Positions 6,251 through 6,287 of a stretch of 6,287 nt of DNA are shown one piece after another. This stretch comes from Methanothrix sp. (GTDB lineage Archaea > Halobacteriota > Methanosarcinia > Methanotrichales > Methanotrichaceae), in assembly GCA_028679775.1 (NCBI GenBank), contig JAJRAX010000233.1, forward strand, positions 1 to 6,287. The letters run 5' to 3'. The translations under genes were made by a program, and so were the position numbers. Numbering within the stretch: position 1 is the stretch's first letter; every line of letters begins with the position of its first letter. The notes below the pieces were generated by a model. It had not been told where the DNA came from. It worked only from the letters and a program-made list of their open reading frames with translations, and ran no database searches.

Positions 6251-6287
6251 TCGATCGCCAGATTGTGATTCTTAAGCATACCTGAAA
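6140..6287 (-). pseudogene. tnpB: C-terminal remnant of TnpB (IS200/IS605-family accessory nuclease), cut by the window edge
   Basis: TnpB is an RNA-guided endonuclease, related to Cas12, carried by IS200/IS605 elements. Reading leftward, the frame ending at TAG 6142-6140 contains SGDRDINASLNIRTLGLRG, matching the C-terminal end of TnpB. The DRD-N-A segment includes the last catalytic aspartate of the RuvC-like site, directly after the zinc-finger region. After it come 21 further residues with a basic, low-conservation tail. An in-frame TAA at 6274-6272 lies 43 codons before the end, within the stretch where the zinc-finger cysteines are expected, and neither they nor a CxxC pair are seen. 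The visible end therefore looks decayed by a point mutation or frameshift, or is a fragment. The remainder lies beyond the window, so the state of the rest of the gene is unknown. Confidence 0.65.

Noticed and set aside
1..6287. A CRISPR array, tRNA/rRNA gene, defence island or other novel multi-gene system
   Set aside because: No regularly spaced repeats, tRNA-like folds or rRNA stretches were noticed, and apart from the edge fragments all genes belong to known families. The TnpB end is the only nuclease-guide element seen.

Overview
The window looks like chromosomal DNA from a methanogenic euryarchaeon, most plausibly a Methanothrix/Methanosaeta-like relative. The evidence is an archaeal replication factor C small subunit, an isoleucyl-tRNA synthetase of the long archaeal/eukaryotic type, an archaeal HAD phosphoglycolate phosphatase, archaeal TATA-like boxes upstream of genes, and moderately GC-rich codon use. 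The genus is a guess from overall protein resemblance and could not be checked here.

Layout. At the left edge (1-64, minus) is the start of an unidentified gene with a strong Shine-Dalgarno sequence. Diverging from it, on plus (about 134-622), is a cysteine-rich YkgJ/CxxCxxCC family protein. It converges, with an 18-bp gap, on a three-gene minus-strand cluster. In transcription order this is ileS (5037-1879), a DUF151 bifunctional-nuclease-family gene (1860-1384) and a phosphoglycolate phosphatase-like HAD gene (1324-641). From the other side of a short, AT-rich divergent promoter region (about 5038-5150), rfcS is transcribed on plus to 6106. The last 180 bases are the right end of an IS200/IS605-family element lying antisense to rfcS: a terminal hairpin, then the C-terminal end of a TnpB reading frame with an in-frame stop.

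How the genes relate. ileS (tRNA charging) and rfcS (DNA clamp loading) are housekeeping genes sharing a divergent control region. The DUF151 and phosphatase genes trail ileS closely enough for co-transcription, although a TATA-like box just before the DUF151 gene suggests an additional internal promoter. Nothing shows that the gene products work together biochemically.

No undescribed multi-gene system is visible. The most interesting points are the junction between the IS element and rfcS, where the stop codon of rfcS falls in the element's terminal motif and any omega-RNA would carry rfcS antisense sequence as its guide; the absence of a convincing canonical start codon for rfcS; and a possible leaderless start for the DUF151 gene.
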